NCBI GenBank assembly: GCA_016933675.1
Contig: JAFGAM010000126.1
Coordinates: 80,905-144,904 of the forward strand
Source: Candidatus Anaeroferrophillacea bacterium
Lineage (GTDB): Bacteria; Desulfobacterota; Anaeroferrophillalia; Anaeroferrophillales; Anaeroferrophillaceae
DNA: 64,000 nucleotides
Reading direction: 5' to 3'
Position 1 is the stretch's first letter. Each line of letters starts with the position of its first letter. The notes under the pieces were generated by a model. That model was given only the letters and a program-made list of their open reading frames with translations, was not told where the DNA came from and did no database searches. Of this stretch, positions 49,416-57,484 are shown one piece after another. The translations under genes were made by a program, and so were the position numbers.

Positions 49416-50402
49416 ATGGCCATATTCAACTACCAGAAAAGGGAGATCGGCGCCAAGATCGTCTATTACGGTCCCGCCCTGTGCGGCAAGACCACGAATG
49501 TGCAGTTCATCCACCTGAAACTCAACCCCAGGCAGCGGGGTGAACTGGTCTCCCTCGCAACCGACAGCGACCGCACCCTGTTCTTCGATTTTCTCCCCAT
49601 CGAACTGGAGAATATCGGCGGCTTCAAAACCCGGTTCCATATCTACACGGTCCCCGGACAGGTGTATTACAACTCCACCCGCAAAGCGGTGCTCACCGGT
49701 GTCGACGGCGTCATCTTCGTTGCCGACTCACAGCGCTCGATGCTGCGGGAGAACCTCGAAAGCCTTGAAAACCTGCGCGAAAACCTGCGCTACTACAACC
49801 GCGACCTTGACACCCTGCCCCTGATCATACAGTACAACAAGCGTGACATGGATGACGTGATGCCGGTGGACGAGCTGAACGAACACCTCAATCCCCGCTC
49901 GCTGCCATTTTACGAGGGCGTGGCGGTCAAGGGCACCGGGGTGCTGCCAACCCTTACCAGCTGCTGTAAGCTGGTGCTCCAGCAATTGAAGAAAAAGAGT
50001 GCCGCCGCCCGCGGCGGCACCGCGACGTCCGCAGCCCCTTCCCGTCCCGCCGCCACGCCGCCGGAGCCGGCCGCGCAACCGATCGATCCCTTTGCCACGG
50101 CAGCGGATGACGGGAGCGGTTTCGCCCTCGAAAGTCCTTCTCCGGCGGCGCCGATCAAGTCGACGCCGACACCACCGCGGATCCCCCTGGCCGGCGATGA
50201 CACCGGCACCGCACGACTGGAATCCGGGCCTGCCCCCTGGGCGGAATTCAAGCCCGAGGTGGTCCGGGTCGGCAAAGTGGTCATCAGCGACCCGCATCGG
50301 ATCACCATCCCCATGCAGCTCGCCCTGGACGAACGCCATGACCGGCTGCTTTCCGTTGACCTGTCGCTGACCATCAATCATCTCATCCGGAAAGATGACT
50401 GA
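49416..50402 (+). CDS. MglA-type Ras-like GTPase with long C-terminal extension
   Basis: The first 195 residues match MglA: YYGPALCGKTTN (P-loop), TVPGQVYYNSTRKAVLTGVD (switch region), FVADSQRSM and QYNKRDMDDVMP (base recognition). MglA proteins control polarity and motility in Myxococcus and type IV pili in several bacteria. This one adds about 130 residues: a Pro/Ala-rich linker and a compact end with VVRVGKVVISDPHRITIPMQ and SLTINHLIRKDD, unknown to me. GAGG precedes the ATG. No MglB or roadblock gene is adjacent. Confidence 0.9.
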   Translation: MAIFNYQKREIGAKIVYYGPALCGKTTNVQFIHLKLNPRQRGELVSLATDSDRTLFFDFLPIELENIGGFKTRFHIYTVPGQVYYNSTRKAVLTGVDGVIFVADSQRSMLRENLESLENLRENLRYYNRDLDTLPLIIQYNKRDMDDVMPVDELNEHLNPRSLPFYEGVAVKGTGVLPTLTSCCKLVLQQLKKKSAAARGGTATSAAPSRPAATPPEPAAQPIDPFATAADDGSGFALESPSPAAPIKSTPTPPRIPLAGDDTGTARLESGPAPWAEFKPEVVRVGKVVISDPHRITIPMQLALDERHDRLLSVDLSLTINHLIRKDD

Positions 50403-50558
50403 TGGTTTTACCGCAACCCCATCTTCTTCATGGCGCTGCCGCCCGAGTCAATGCGGCGTAGGGACACGACGCCGCCTTCGGGGTTACACGCCACGAATCC
50501 AGAAGGGGTGCGCCGCCATTGCATGCTACCGGACCCCGGCATTCGTTACGGCTCCCTC

Positions 50559-52433
50559 ATGACTGACCGTACCCCCCGGATTCAGCGAATGTACCGCAAA
50601 CTGCTCCCGGTCGCCGTCCTGTGCCTGCTGGTGCTGGCACCGGCGGCGGTTCATGCCGGCAGCCCGCCGGCCGACCGTCTCATGCCCGCCTGGGAACATT
50701 TTCTTGCCGCCTGCGAGGGGCGGGAGATCACCGCAATTGATCACGCCTTTGACCGGTTGCTGCGGATCCACGCGGAAACGGAATGCACCAATGCCACCCG
50801 GTTCTCCCGGGCGCTGATCCTCCTGGCCGACCGGGCATACCGCCGGCAGGATGCCGCCGGCGCCGCCATGCTGATGGAAAAGGCCTACCGCCTCTCCCCC
50901 GCCGCCGCCTTCGTGCCGACCGCCCGGGCGGTACTGCAGGCCCGTACCGGCCGACCGTTCAAAGCCCCGGGGTTCTATCTCCAGGCCCTGAGAGCGACCG
51001 CCGAATCCGCCTGGAACCGCCTGCCCATCGCTGCCGCGGCCGCCGGTGCCGGCGCCTGGGCGGTGCGGTGGACCGCCTTCTGGTTCCTTCTCGCCCTGCT
51101 TTTCCGCTACCTGAACATGTTCGCCGAACACCTCGAACACCGCTGGGGTTCAGGCGCCGGCCGCTGGCTGCCGTTCCCGATGCTGCTGCTGTCGGCGGCG
51201 GCAATGCTGCCCGAAGGCATGTTCAACGCCGCGGCGATTCTGCTCCTGGCACCAACCGCCGCCTGGCTGAACCATCGTGAACGTCTGGCGGCAGTACTGG
51301 TGATTGCCCTGCTCGCCGTCGGACCGTATCTCGGTGATCGCCGCGACACCATGTTCGCCGCTCTCGGCCATCCGTTTCTCAACGCCGCGGAACGACTGAA
51401 CACCGATGCCTTCGACGCCGACGACCTGCGACTGGTCGCCGCCCGGCCCGACCGGCTGCCGGGGCGCCGGTTGAAATATTTCTCCCTCGGCACCGCCCTG
51501 CAGCGGCAGGGAGACTACCGCGAGGCCATCGCGGCATACTCCCGGCTGCTGGATGATGGTACCGCACCGTCACCGGCGGTCTGCAACAACCTCGCCAACC
51601 TCCACTTCATGATCGAGGACAACGCCGCCGCCATCGACCTCTACCGGCAGGCCATCAAGGGCAATCCCGGCAACGGCATCTACCATTACAATCTGAACCA
51701 TGCCCTCATCAAGGACTCCTTCTCCCTGCAGGAAAGCGAGGCATCCTTCATCCAGGCATGGGAGCTGTCCCCGGATATCATCGCCCGGCAGATGGCGCGG
51801 GAAAAGGGGTCGGACACCCAGATGCTGATCAACGAACCGCTGCCGGTCAACTTCATCGCCGCCTACATCGACGGAGAGGGTCACGCGGCGGCCTCTTGCC
51901 GGTATCCAGGCTCGCGGTACGGCCGCCCGGCCGATTATGTTCTGCTGGCCGGCATGCTGATCCTGCTGGTCGCCGGCTGGCGGCGTGAACCCCTGCGCTT
52001 CTGCCCGGTATGCGGCACCGGAACCGCACTGTCCGGTCGCCGATTGATCGTCTGTCCCGCCTGTCTGATCACCGCCCGCGGCGGTCATGAAAGCCATTTT
52101 CGCCGGCACTTGACCCGCATGCGGACGATTGTCTGGCTCTGGGATCGCGTCGGCGCCGCCATCGGCCTGGTCCTCCCGGGGTTTTACCAGGTAATCACCG
52201 GCCGATCATGGAGCGGTCTGGTTCTGCTCGCCAGCTTCGGTTTCGCAACCGCGTTGCAGGTCATCCGCTTGCTGACGACCGGCGGCGCCGACCCCCCGCC
52301 GCTGGCGATCCATACCCTGGAGGCCATTCCGTTGCTGCTGTTTCTGGTCTTCAACGCGGTCCACATCGGTTTCCTCCGGCACCAACGGCGGCAACTCGCC
52401 CTGCCCCGGCCGGCGGCATCGCGAAAGGCATGA
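50559..52433 (+). CDS. Membrane TPR protein with cytoplasm-type zinc ribbon
   Basis: A signal or first helix (LLPVAVLCLLVLAPAAVHA) opens the protein, then a helical region, four or more membrane segments (residues about 135-265), a TPR block (LKYFSLGTALQRQGDYREAI to IYHYNLNHALIK) and a helix. A zinc ribbon FCPVCGTG...VCPACL and two or three final helices follow. I do not know a named family. The start could be 50559 or 50589; neither has a strong ribosome-binding site, and the longer track frame begins in repeat-like DNA. Confidence 0.75.
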   Translation: MTDRTPRIQRMYRKLLPVAVLCLLVLAPAAVHAGSPPADRLMPAWEHFLAACEGREITAIDHAFDRLLRIHAETECTNATRFSRALILLADRAYRRQDAAGAAMLMEKAYRLSPAAAFVPTARAVLQARTGRPFKAPGFYLQALRATAESAWNRLPIAAAAAGAGAWAVRWTAFWFLLALLFRYLNMFAEHLEHRWGSGAGRWLPFPMLLLSAAAMLPEGMFNAAAILLLAPTAAWLNHRERLAAVLVIALLAVGPYLGDRRDTMFAALGHPFLNAAERLNTDAFDADDLRLVAARPDRLPGRRLKYFSLGTALQRQGDYREAIAAYSRLLDDGTAPSPAVCNNLANLHFMIEDNAAAIDLYRQAIKGNPGNGIYHYNLNHALIKDSFSLQESEASFIQAWELSPDIIARQMAREKGSDTQMLINEPLPVNFIAAYIDGEGHAAASCRYPGSRYGRPADYVLLAGMLILLVAGWRREPLRFCPVCGTGTALSGRRLIVCPACLITARGGHESHFRRHLTRMRTIVWLWDRVGAAIGLVLPGFYQVITGRSWSGLVLLASFGFATALQVIRLLTTGGADPPPLAIHTLEAIPLLLFLVFNAVHIGFLRHQRRQLALPRPAASRKA

Positions 52434-52434
52434 C

Positions 52435-53436
52435 ATGACACCGGTATCCGAGCTCCGGGGATATCTCGGCGGGTTCGACCTGACCGATGTCCTGCAACTG
52501 ATCTCCCAGCAGCAGAAGACCGGCACGCTGCGGGTGGAACACGATGAGGAATGGTGCGTTCTGGGGTTTGAAAACGGCCGCTTCGTCGGCCTGAGCTGTT
52601 CCTTTGCCGGCGGCTATCTCGACCTCGGCGGGATGCTGGTAGCCGGCGGATTGCTGTTGCCTCGACAGCTTCAGGATCTCCGGCAGCAGGAGCTCAGGCA
52701 GGGCACCGCCGTTGAGGATCTCCTGACGGGCCGGAAAATTATTTCCGCTGACCGGCTGACCGAATTGAACCAGGTCCGTCTTTACGAAGCGCTGGCGGTC
52801 ATTCTGCGCTGGAAGTCGGGCAGCTACCGTTTCACCCCCGGTCGGGACGCCGGCCGCTCACCTTTTTTCAATCCCCAGCCGGCCGACTTCGTGGTCCTCG
52901 AAATCCTGCGGCAGCTGGATGAAATGGAAGTCCTGCGACAGCGGGTCGGCCCCCCGGAACAGATGTTTGAGGTACTCACCACCTTCGCCGGCGGAGAGGG
53001 GCTCTTCGGCGACGAAATCGATGAACAGTACGACGAAACGGAGCGCGGCATTCTCGCCGCCCTGCGCCGCGGAGCGACGGTCGGAGAGAGCATCGATACA
53101 ACGATGTGCGGCACCTACCGGGCCTACCGGAGTATCGCCGCCTTCATCGCCAACGGACTGGTGGTCCCCCTGGGCATCAAGGTCGAGCTGCCGACCGGGG
53201 CCGGAGGGCTCGTCACCCGCTTCCAGCGTCTGCCCGACCTGCTGCTGCCGCTGCTGCTCATTCTTCTGGTTGCGGTCGGGATCCGGAGTTTCATCCGTCC
53301 CGTCCTGCCCGCCTGGCGCCGGGCATCCCCGGCGGCAGGACTCGGGATCACTCTGGAGCCCCGGTACCGGCTGGCGGTCGACGAACAGCGGCAAGCGGAA
53401 AAACTGCTCGAATATTCGTCGCCACAATCGAAATGA
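52435..53436 (+). CDS. DUF4388 (PATAN) domain protein with C-terminal membrane segment
   Basis: The N-terminal 110 residues show the DUF4388 pattern: LRGYLGGFDLTDVLQLISQQ with KTGTLRVE and FENGRFVGLS. Such domains occur in signalling proteins linked to two-component systems and small GTPases. A helix at about residues 278-297 (LLLPLLLILLVAVGIRSFI) anchors the end. It begins one base after the previous stop, so it is part of the same operon. Confidence 0.85.
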   Translation: MTPVSELRGYLGGFDLTDVLQLISQQQKTGTLRVEHDEEWCVLGFENGRFVGLSCSFAGGYLDLGGMLVAGGLLLPRQLQDLRQQELRQGTAVEDLLTGRKIISADRLTELNQVRLYEALAVILRWKSGSYRFTPGRDAGRSPFFNPQPADFVVLEILRQLDEMEVLRQRVGPPEQMFEVLTTFAGGEGLFGDEIDEQYDETERGILAALRRGATVGESIDTTMCGTYRAYRSIAAFIANGLVVPLGIKVELPTGAGGLVTRFQRLPDLLLPLLLILLVAVGIRSFIRPVLPAWRRASPAAGLGITLEPRYRLAVDEQRQAEKLLEYSSPQSK

Positions 53437-53487
53437 TGAAACCCAACGGTGTGCTGTGCCGTTTTTTCATGAAGCGTGATCTATACC

Positions 53488-53964
53488 ATGACCAGAACAC
53501 CCATGACCCCGGCCCTGCGCTTTCTACGTCAGGCCGGCGTGAAATTCACCATCCGGGGGTACGCCTGGGAGGAACACGGCGGTACCGCTGTCGCCGCCCG
53601 CGAGCTGGGCGTTGATGAACACCGGGTCATCAAAACCCTGGTGCTGGAAACCGACGCCCGGGAACCGCTGCTGATGCTGATGCACGGCGATCGCGAGGTG
53701 TCCCTGAAGGAGCTGGCCCGGACCCTCGACGTCCGGCGGGTCACGCCCTGCAGCCCGGCGGACGCCAACCGCCACACCGGCTGCCTGGTGGGCGGCATCT
53801 CGCCCTTCGGCACCCGGAAGCGGCTGCCGGCCTGCATGGAGACCACCATCGGTGATCTCGACTGCATCCTGATCAACGGCGGTCGCCGGGGCCTGCTGCT
53901 GGAGATCGCGGTGGCTGACCTGGTACGGGTGCTCGCGCCCCGGCCGGTCAGCGTCGCCCGTTGA
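53488..53964 (+). CDS. ybaK: YbaK/EbsC-type aminoacyl-tRNA deacylase
   Basis: The protein hydrolyses mischarged tRNA such as Cys-tRNA(Pro). The 158 residues show MTPALRFLRQAGVKF, the conserved lysine in VIKTLVLE, VGGISPFGTRKRLP and ILINGGRRGLLLEI. The ATG at 53488 is preferred over the GTG at 53476. It overlaps the EamA reading frame region slightly and follows the MglA-like module, probably without functional relation. Confidence 0.92.
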   Translation: MTRTPMTPALRFLRQAGVKFTIRGYAWEEHGGTAVAARELGVDEHRVIKTLVLETDAREPLLMLMHGDREVSLKELARTLDVRRVTPCSPADANRHTGCLVGGISPFGTRKRLPACMETTIGDLDCILINGGRRGLLLEIAVADLVRVLAPRPVSVAR

Positions 53965-53975
53965 CGGCTGCCGCC

Positions 53976-54842
53976 ATGCCGTGGTTTTTCCTCGCCCTGC
54001 TCACCGCCTTCATCGCCTCCCTCAAGGATGTCTTCAGCAAATTGGCGGTACGGCGCATCGATCCCCTGGTGGTGGCCTGGTCGTGGAGTGCCGGCGCCCT
54101 GCCGCTGGTGGTGCCCCTGGCGCTGTCCGAACCGCCGGTGATGCCCCAATCGGGGTTCTGGCCCGCCCTCGCCGCCGGCAGCCTGCTGAACGTGGGGGCG
54201 ACGATCCTCTACATCCGGGCGCTGCAGGCCTCCGATCTCTCGCTGACCATCCCGATGATCGCCCTGACACCGCTGTTTATGGTCGTCACCTCCCCCCTGC
54301 TGGTTGGTGAAATGCCCGCTGCCGGCGGCCTCGGCGGCATTCTTCTCATCGTCGCCGGTTCCTGGACGATCAACATCGGGGCGGCGCGGCACGGTTTCCT
54401 TGCCCCCTTCCGCGCCCTGCTGCGCGAACCGGGGCCGCGGTACATGCTGCTGGTGGCCCTGATCTGGAGTGTCACCGCCAATATCGACAAGATCGGCATC
54501 TGCGCCGCGCCGCCGCTGACCTGGATCATGGCGGTGGATATCGTCGTCACGCTGCTGATGCTGCCGCTGGTCGTCGCCCCGCTGCGGCGCACCGGCGCCC
54601 GCCGGATCATGTCCCTGCTGCCTATCGGTATCTGCGGCGGTCTGGTGCTCATCTGCCAGATGCACGCCATCGAGGTGGCCCTGGTGTCCTACGTCATCGC
54701 CATCAAGCGCACCAGCATCCTGTTCGGCATCGCCTTCGGCCGCCTGATATTCGCTGAACGCGGAATCCGGGAGCGCGCCGCGGGGGCACTGGTGATGCTG
54801 GCGGGAGTGGCGCTGATCGCCTGGCAGGCGGCAGGAAGCTGA
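53976..54842 (+). CDS. EamA/DMT-family transporter
   Basis: The 288-residue protein has ten hydrophobic helices in two EamA halves, starting MPWFFLALLTAFIASLKDVF and MLLVALIWSVTANIDKIG. DMT carriers move metabolites or drugs; the substrate cannot be inferred. The track start is a TTG at 53961 overlapping the ybaK stop; the ATG at 53976 is equally good. Confidence 0.88.
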   Translation: MPWFFLALLTAFIASLKDVFSKLAVRRIDPLVVAWSWSAGALPLVVPLALSEPPVMPQSGFWPALAAGSLLNVGATILYIRALQASDLSLTIPMIALTPLFMVVTSPLLVGEMPAAGGLGGILLIVAGSWTINIGAARHGFLAPFRALLREPGPRYMLLVALIWSVTANIDKIGICAAPPLTWIMAVDIVVTLLMLPLVVAPLRRTGARRIMSLLPIGICGGLVLICQMHAIEVALVSYVIAIKRTSILFGIAFGRLIFAERGIRERAAGALVMLAGVALIAWQAAGS

Positions 54843-54844
54843 AG

Positions 54845-54920
54845 TGAGACACGGTGACGCGGAGACGCAGGGACACGGAGCAATCTCCGCGTCTCCCATT
54901 CACCCTTTCTCCGTGTCTCA
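54845..54920. repeat. Inverted repeat TGAGACACGG / CCGTGTCTCA downstream of EamA gene
   Basis: Perfect 10-base outer arms and inner CGCGGAGA/TCTCCGCG arms make a nested hairpin directly after the EamA stop. It may act as a 3' end signal, although no T-run follows. Confidence 0.65.
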
Positions 54921-54939
54921 AAACACGCCGGGGAGTTAG

Positions 54940-54959
54940 GGGCGAAAGATTTTTCGCCC
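54940..54959. repeat. Intergenic palindrome GGGCGAAAGATTTTTCGCCC (third copy)
   Basis: It differs from the 1890 and 40314 copies by one base in the left arm, and is preceded by TTAG and G. It lies between convergent genes. Confidence 0.8.
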
Positions 54960-55023
54960 GTACAGGCGGTTCGAGCCGGCCGATATACGCCGGACAGCAG
55001 TGAGGAGATCGGCAGGGCGGGGT

Positions 55024-56226
55024 TCAGTCGGCGATGTCGGCGAGGCTGACGATTACCCGGCACCCCGCTCCGCCGGTGGGTGCGAGGGCAAGATCGCCGC
55101 CGTGACGGATGGCGATGGCACGGGCCAGAGCCAGGCCGATGCCGAGCCGTTCCTGCTGCGGGTTGTCACTCGCCAGGGTAAACGGCTCCACCACCAGTTG
55201 ACATTCATCATCGGGCACTCCGGGCCCGTCGTCGGTAACGGTAAACTCCACGCCGCCCAAGGGCGGGCGGCGCACCGCGACCGTCATCCGCCCACCGTCC
55301 CGACCGTAATACATACCGTTTTCCACCACCTCCCAGAGCATGGCTTCCAGCAGCTCACGGTCGCCCGGCAGGGTGCCCGGTGCATCGATATCCCAGCTCC
55401 AGACCAGCGCCATCCCCCGCCGGTCACGGGCGGTGAAGCGCGCCCCGATGGCGTGCTCAAGTTCACCGAGAACGACATGTTCCCGCCGGTTCACCGGTCG
55501 CATGCCGCTGCCGATACGGGTGTAGAGAAATACCTTGCCGGCATGGTCGAGAAACTGCCGGCAACGGTCACGGATGGCCCCGGTCAGCAGGGCCCCTTCG
55601 ACGTCCAGGGAGCCGCCGGACTCAAGGCTGGTGACATCGCTGAGCATCCGGTTCATGATCAGCCGGGTGCGTTCAAAGGCCAGATGGATGGTTTCGGTAC
55701 GGCGCCGGTAGACGTTCTCGGCGATGCGCCGCGCCGCGGCGGCTGACTGCTCACCATCGCGCACCCGGTCTTCGAGCTGCCGGTTGACCGCCGCGAGGCG
55801 GACCGCAAGTTTTCGTTGTTCCTCCCGCAGGTCGTGGAAGCGGAAGGCGTCATCAAGGGCGGCAATGACGTCCGCCCCCATCTTCCAGGGTTTGGTGATG
55901 TAACGATAGACATAGCCCTCGTTGATCGCCGCCAGAACGGTGCTCGTCTGGGCATAACCTGACAACACCATGCGGACGACGGCGGGGTGGCGCCGGCGGA
56001 CCTCCCGGAGCAGTTCAAGCCCGTTCATTTCCGGCATGCGCATGTCGGTCACCAACACCTCGACCGGCTCCCGTGCGAGGATTTCCAAGGCCTCCCGGCC
56101 GCCGGTGGCAAACACGCCGGTGTACGGCGAATCCAGCAGCCCCCGACGCAGCGACCGGAGCACCCGTTCCTCGTCATCGACGAACAATACCAGCCGCTGC
56201 CGATTCCCGTTTTGTGTCTGCATCAT
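55024..56226 (-). CDS. Receiver domain fused to a histidine-kinase-type ATPase
   Basis: I start it at the ATG pair near 56226 (MMQTQNGNRQR), not at the 56727 track start, whose extra 167 residues are an out-of-frame reading of the REC-HDOD gene. The receiver (about 10-125) has LFVDDEERVLRSLRR, VLVTDMRMPEMNG and YITKPW. The ATPase domain has VVENGMYY, DDGPGVPDDE and GIGLALARAIA. I see no canonical histidine phospho-acceptor box between them; a helical stretch with ETIHLAFERTR lies there. It is the last gene of the signalling trio. Confidence 0.85.
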   Translation of the reverse strand: MMQTQNGNRQRLVLFVDDEERVLRSLRRGLLDSPYTGVFATGGREALEILAREPVEVLVTDMRMPEMNGLELLREVRRRHPAVVRMVLSGYAQTSTVLAAINEGYVYRYITKPWKMGADVIAALDDAFRFHDLREEQRKLAVRLAAVNRQLEDRVRDGEQSAAAARRIAENVYRRRTETIHLAFERTRLIMNRMLSDVTSLESGGSLDVEGALLTGAIRDRCRQFLDHAGKVFLYTRIGSGMRPVNRREHVVLGELEHAIGARFTARDRRGMALVWSWDIDAPGTLPGDRELLEAMLWEVVENGMYYGRDGGRMTVAVRRPPLGGVEFTVTDDGPGVPDDECQLVVEPFTLASDNPQQERLGIGLALARAIAIRHGGDLALAPTGGAGCRVIVSLADIAD

Positions 56227-56260
56227 TTCCAGCACCTGTATTGTTGTTACGCCGAGATCG

Positions 56261-57484
56261 TCATGGTACCGGTGACGGAGAGTTGATGAAAAAACATCGT
56301 TCGCGGTACTCCTGCATGATCTCTCCGGAGATCCCCGCCCGGGCGATGATCTCCGGGTCCGGATCTCCCGGCCAGGAGCGCGCGAAGGCCGACATCGCCA
56401 GCAGATCGGCAATATGCACCAGGGTGAGAAACGCCGCATCATCGGGATTTCCGCCGGCCGGCGGATGGTGATGATAGAGGGTGGCGGCGATGATCGGCAG
56501 CGGCATATTCCACCAGTTGAGCAGCCAGGCACCCAGTTGCGCGTGGTCGACGCCGAAGACCTCACGCTCCATTGCCACCAGACCACGTCCCCCCTCACGG
56601 TCGCAGCGGACCAGGATTCGGCCGTATTCGGCGGGAAACTGCTGCAACAGCAGGAGCATACCGATATCGTGCAGCAACCCTGCGGTGGCCCGGGTCTCGT
56701 CGATCTTCCGCTCATGCACGCGCTCATGGAGTTCGTGCAGCAGACCGTTGCAGCACACTGAATGCTCCCAGATGGACTTCGGACTGTAATTCCCCGCTTC
56801 CGGGCAGGTAAGAGCGGTGAACACCGAACTCGACAACACGATATCCTTGAGGTTCATCAGGCCGATATACACCGCCGCCCGCTTGAGGGAGGCGGTGGCA
56901 ACGCGGAAATAAGAGGAGTTGGCAACCTGCAACACCTTGGCGGCAATCCCCGGATCCCGCTCCACCACGGCGATGATATCGTCGAAGGCGGCATCAGTTT
57001 CGATCAGTTCCATGATCCGCCGGTAGATATCCGGCAGGATCGGCAGTTCGCTGATACCGTTGATCAATTCCAGCAACCGGTGGTCGCGCAGCACATCCTC
57101 GATTTCCAGCAACCGGGCCAGCAGTTCCTTCAGCCGGGTATTGTCCCAGGGCTTGGGAATGTACATCTTCGCGGTACCGTCGATGATCGCCTTGTAGGCC
57201 GTATCCTCGCAGGTATAGCCGCTGAGGATCAGGCGAATGACGTCGGGATAACGCTGCTTTACCAGGTTGAGAAACCGGTAACCGTCCATCTCCGGCATCC
57301 GCATGTCGCTGACGACGATATCGATCCTGCGGGCCTCGAGGGCGGCCATGGCGGAGGCGGCGCTGTCGGCGAAGTAAAGCCGGTAGTCACTGTCGAGGAG
57401 GGCCCGCTTCAGCGACCGGAGGATACTCTTTTCATCATCGACGAAAAGTACCGCTTTTTCGGTTACGGCAGGTTTTTCGCTCAC
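56261..57484 (-). CDS. Response regulator with HDOD output domain
   Basis: The 407-residue protein has an N-terminal receiver with FVDDEKSILRSLKR, DIVVSDMRMPEMDGYRF and MYIPKPWDN, and then an HDOD domain with LPILPDIYRRIMELI, VERDPGIAAKVLQVANSSYF and the region ATAGLLHDIGMLLLLQQFP. HDOD regulators act in motility and stress signalling in many Gram-negative bacteria. The start is GTG in a GTGA overlap with the kinase gene, which supports a functional pair. Confidence 0.92.
   Translation of the reverse strand: MSEKPAVTEKAVLFVDDEKSILRSLKRALLDSDYRLYFADSAASAMAALEARRIDIVVSDMRMPEMDGYRFLNLVKQRYPDVIRLILSGYTCEDTAYKAIIDGTAKMYIPKPWDNTRLKELLARLLEIEDVLRDHRLLELINGISELPILPDIYRRIMELIETDAAFDDIIAVVERDPGIAAKVLQVANSSYFRVATASLKRAAVYIGLMNLKDIVLSSSVFTALTCPEAGNYSPKSIWEHSVCCNGLLHELHERVHERKIDETRATAGLLHDIGMLLLLQQFPAEYGRILVRCDREGGRGLVAMEREVFGVDHAQLGAWLLNWWNMPLPIIAATLYHHHPPAGGNPDDAAFLTLVHIADLLAMSAFARSWPGDPDPEIIARAGISGEIMQEYRERCFFINSPSPVP

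Noticed and set aside
53529-54899. 456-residue minus-strand ORF opposite ybaK and EamA genes
   Set aside because: It is low-complexity and antisense to two recognised genes.
56227-56727. N-terminal 167 residues of the REC-ATPase track ORF
   Set aside because: They translate the REC-HDOD gene out of frame and are Cys/Ser/Arg-rich; the family start is at the ATG near 56226.
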